From NCBI GenBank assembly GCA_963575745.1, contig CAUYUJ010013792.1:340097-404096 (forward strand): a DNA stretch of 64,000 bases, given 5' to 3'. The notes below the pieces were generated by a model that was not told where the DNA came from, did not search any database, and saw only the letters and a program-made list of their open reading frames with translations. The translations under genes were made by a program, and so were the position numbers. Below, piece after piece: positions 62,223 to 64,000 of this stretch. Source of the DNA: Prorocentrum cordatum. Its lineage: Eukaryota > Sar > Dinophyceae > Prorocentrales > Prorocentraceae. The first letter of the stretch is position 1. The number at the start of each line of letters is the position of its first letter.

Positions 62223-62396
62223 AGGGTGGAGGCCAGTCCAGGAGAAACCTTCCACAAGACACCCTAGCCCTGAGACCCCAGGACGTCCATGGATTCTTGG
62301 TGTGGGAACGTCACGCCTTCCATGCGAGAAACACCGGGACCCAGGAAGCCCAGGGCACCCTGGAGGCAAGCAGGGAGCTTCTTGGCATGGGTCCCC
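62223..62396 (+). repeat. Dispersed repeat L, copy 3
   Basis: GGAGGCCAGTCCAGGAGAAA, GAGACCCCAGGACGTCCATG and GGGCACCCTGGAGGCAAGCA. Highly similar to copy 1 and immediately followed by repeat M. Confidence 0.78.
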
Positions 62397-62410
62397 TCTA
62401 TATGTGTTCG

Positions 62411-62629
62411 GGGGTCGGGGATCTTCTGACCCAGGTCAATCCAGACCTGGGTCAGTCAGGCCTTGCAGAATCCTGGAATTCCTGCACCCAAACCCGGGTC
62501 AGCGCGAAGGATCAAGCAAGATCCTGCGCCCAAATCCGGGTCAATGCGACCCTGGCCCTGCAGGATCCTGCAAGATCGGGAGCGCTGGCTGACCCCCGCC
62601 TGCATCGACCCCCGTCTCAAGGCTCCCGG
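62411..62629 (+). repeat. Dispersed repeat M, copy 3
   Basis: TCTGACCCAGGTCAATCCAG to GACCCCCGTCTCAAGGCTCC, collinear with copy 2 with one ~40-base difference in the middle. Confidence 0.82.
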
Positions 62630-63184
62630 GGGGGGGGGGGGGGGGGGGCAATGCTCAGCGCTCCTGCCGGTTCCCGAGGATGCGGAGACGCCTCCGGCTC
62701 GGGGCCGGAGGCCACGAGAACCGCGCAAGTAGCCGGGGGCGCGCGCTCCCGGGGCCTCGAGCCCTCGCAAAGCACAGTGGAGGCGCCCTCCCAGAGGCCG
62801 CCGTCTCTCTCAACTGTGGGTCGTGGCAGACGCCCGCAGTCAGCCAGCCAGCAACAGACCGAGATGAAATGCCACTTGTCAATGTTGCCACGAAACCAAT
62901 GAGCCGAGTTGCCAGCCAACCAACCGATAACAAAACCAACCATTTTACCAATCGAATGTGGCTAAGCAATCAATCGGGAGGGGTGCCGGTGACAAGGTGC
63001 GAAGTCCTTCAGATAAGGAGTCCATCACTGCGTCTGGATGGTTATGTCTCTAGCACTCTGGATTATCAGGGTAGGGAGGATGCCGAGGTGAGCATGATCG
63101 CGAAGAGAAGGAGGAGCTCAATGAGAAAGAATGAGTGCTAAGAACATTTCATTTAAGTCCTTTCTCCGTGGAAACCTCCTTCCT
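62630..63184. other. No gene recognised
   Basis: Starts with a G-run (62,630-62,648). Then complex sequence with short CCAACCAAC-like phrases. No domain. Confidence 0.4.
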
Positions 63185-63900
63185 TTCCCCATTCCCCATC
63201 GTCCTCCTCCTCGTCCACCAACGCCGACCCCCTTCTCAGCCTCAACTTCATCCACCTCCCACACCTCCCCACTTGTTCCTCTTCCTCGCTTCTCCTCCTC
63301 GCTGCGCCTGCCATCTCCCTCCTCCCGGACTCCTCCACTACCCCTCCTGTCTATCTCCTCCCCTCCCGCTCCACCCCATCCACCTCCTCTTCCATCTCTA
63401 CAACTATACGTAGTGATTGCTACTCTTCTCCCCTCTCTGAATCTTTCCAAAAGGTTGTCCGCCCTCTCCGGTCGGCCTAGGGGGGATCAAACCGAACAGC
63501 CAGGGTCACTGAAGTGACCAGCTGCACGTAGGGATAATGTAAGTAAGTGCACGAGAAAGAGGGAGGAAGATGGGGAGAGTCCTCCTCCCTTCCTCCTCCT
63601 CCTCCTCCTCCATCTTCCTCCGCCTCCTCCTCCTCTTTGCCTCCTGTCCCTCCTCCTCCCTGCCTCCTGTCCCTCCTCCTCCCTGCCTCCTCCTCCTCCC
63701 TGCCTCCTCCTCTCCTCCTCCTCCTCCTCCTCCTCCTCCTGCTCCTCCTCCTGCTCCTCCTCCTCCTCCTCCTCCTCCTCCTCCTCCCTGCCTCCCTGCC
63801 TCCCTGCCTCCCTGCCTCCCTGCCTCCTCCTCCTCCTCCTCCTCCGTCTCCCTGTCTCCCTGCCTCCTCCTCCCTGTCTCCCTCCCTGCCCCCCCCCCCC
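63185..63900 (-). repeat. Long CCT/CCTG polypyrimidine tract
   Basis: CTCCTCCTCC with CCTGCCTCC sub-blocks. Broken by complex sequence at 63,400-63,580 and ending in a C-run. Minus-strand frames are Gly/Glu/Arg runs. Confidence 0.9.
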
Positions 63901-64000
63901 CCTCCTCCTCTCGCTGGCGACCCGCGGGCGCCACGGCGCGGCGGCTCCCCCTCTGGAGCGGCAGCGCCCGTCCGCCGTCGCCATGGCGGCGGCCCCCGGG

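Overview
The window looks like nuclear DNA of a GC-rich protist with a very repeat-rich genome, most probably a dinoflagellate. Three observations support this. The only recognisable protein signal is a decayed reverse transcriptase-RNase H retroelement of the kind common in dinoflagellate genomes. Dozens of short terminal-inverted-repeat elements are nested in one another. Micro- and minisatellites, above all GGA/CCT polypurine tracts, make up much of the rest. The organism call is inference: no rRNA, tRNA, spliced-leader gene or conserved housekeeping exon was seen.

No intact protein-coding gene could be supported. Almost every long open frame runs through GGA/CCT, CGG, CAA or minisatellite DNA, is open on both strands or in several frames, and translates to low-complexity sequence. 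The exception is 39.65-44.65 kb, where successive frames carry remnants of a 5' coding module, a reverse transcriptase core, a linker, an RNase H domain and a cysteine/histidine tail. These are broken by frameshifts, stops, an ATC microsatellite and a small transposon.

Layout: 0-4.7 kb has a 90-bp minisatellite, a long polypurine tract and the first inverted-repeat elements. 4.7-9 kb is a less GC-rich unassigned stretch followed by clustered small elements (families A, B, E, H, I, K). 9-12.4 kb is microsatellite (CCT, pentamers, CAA). 13.6-14.6 kb is a ~39-bp minisatellite. 15.8-18.2 kb is a foldback-like element whose long inverted arms are themselves minisatellites. 19.7-20.5 kb is 16-bp and 24-bp satellite. 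20.7-23.4 kb is a mosaic of nested elements. 23.5-30.7 kb holds several arrays that reverse orientation in the middle and a 386-bp tandem triplication. 31-36.9 kb has more small elements and polypurine DNA. 39.65-44.65 kb is the retroelement. 44.9-50.6 kb is the densest nest of small transposons. 51.4-53.7 kb is a divergent copy of the 386-bp repeat type in opposite orientation. 55.3-59.5 kb repeats, inverted, material seen at 0.1-4.7 kb. 60.4-64 kb is polypurine/polypyrimidine DNA with further copies of dispersed families.

The small elements can be sorted into families by their inverted ends: A (CGCTCGGACGTCC ends, ~128 bp), B (~172 bp), C, D, E (~163 bp, 5-bp duplications), F (~163 bp), G, H (~169 bp), I (~157-168 bp), J (TTTTCCACCACC ends with a polypurine core), K, N and a single TA-flanked 956-bp element. 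Several are caught inserted in one another, with direct target-site duplications at the junctions, so the relative order of events can be read. No transposase that could move them was seen in the window. All element boundaries and copy counts were read by eye and may be off by several bases.
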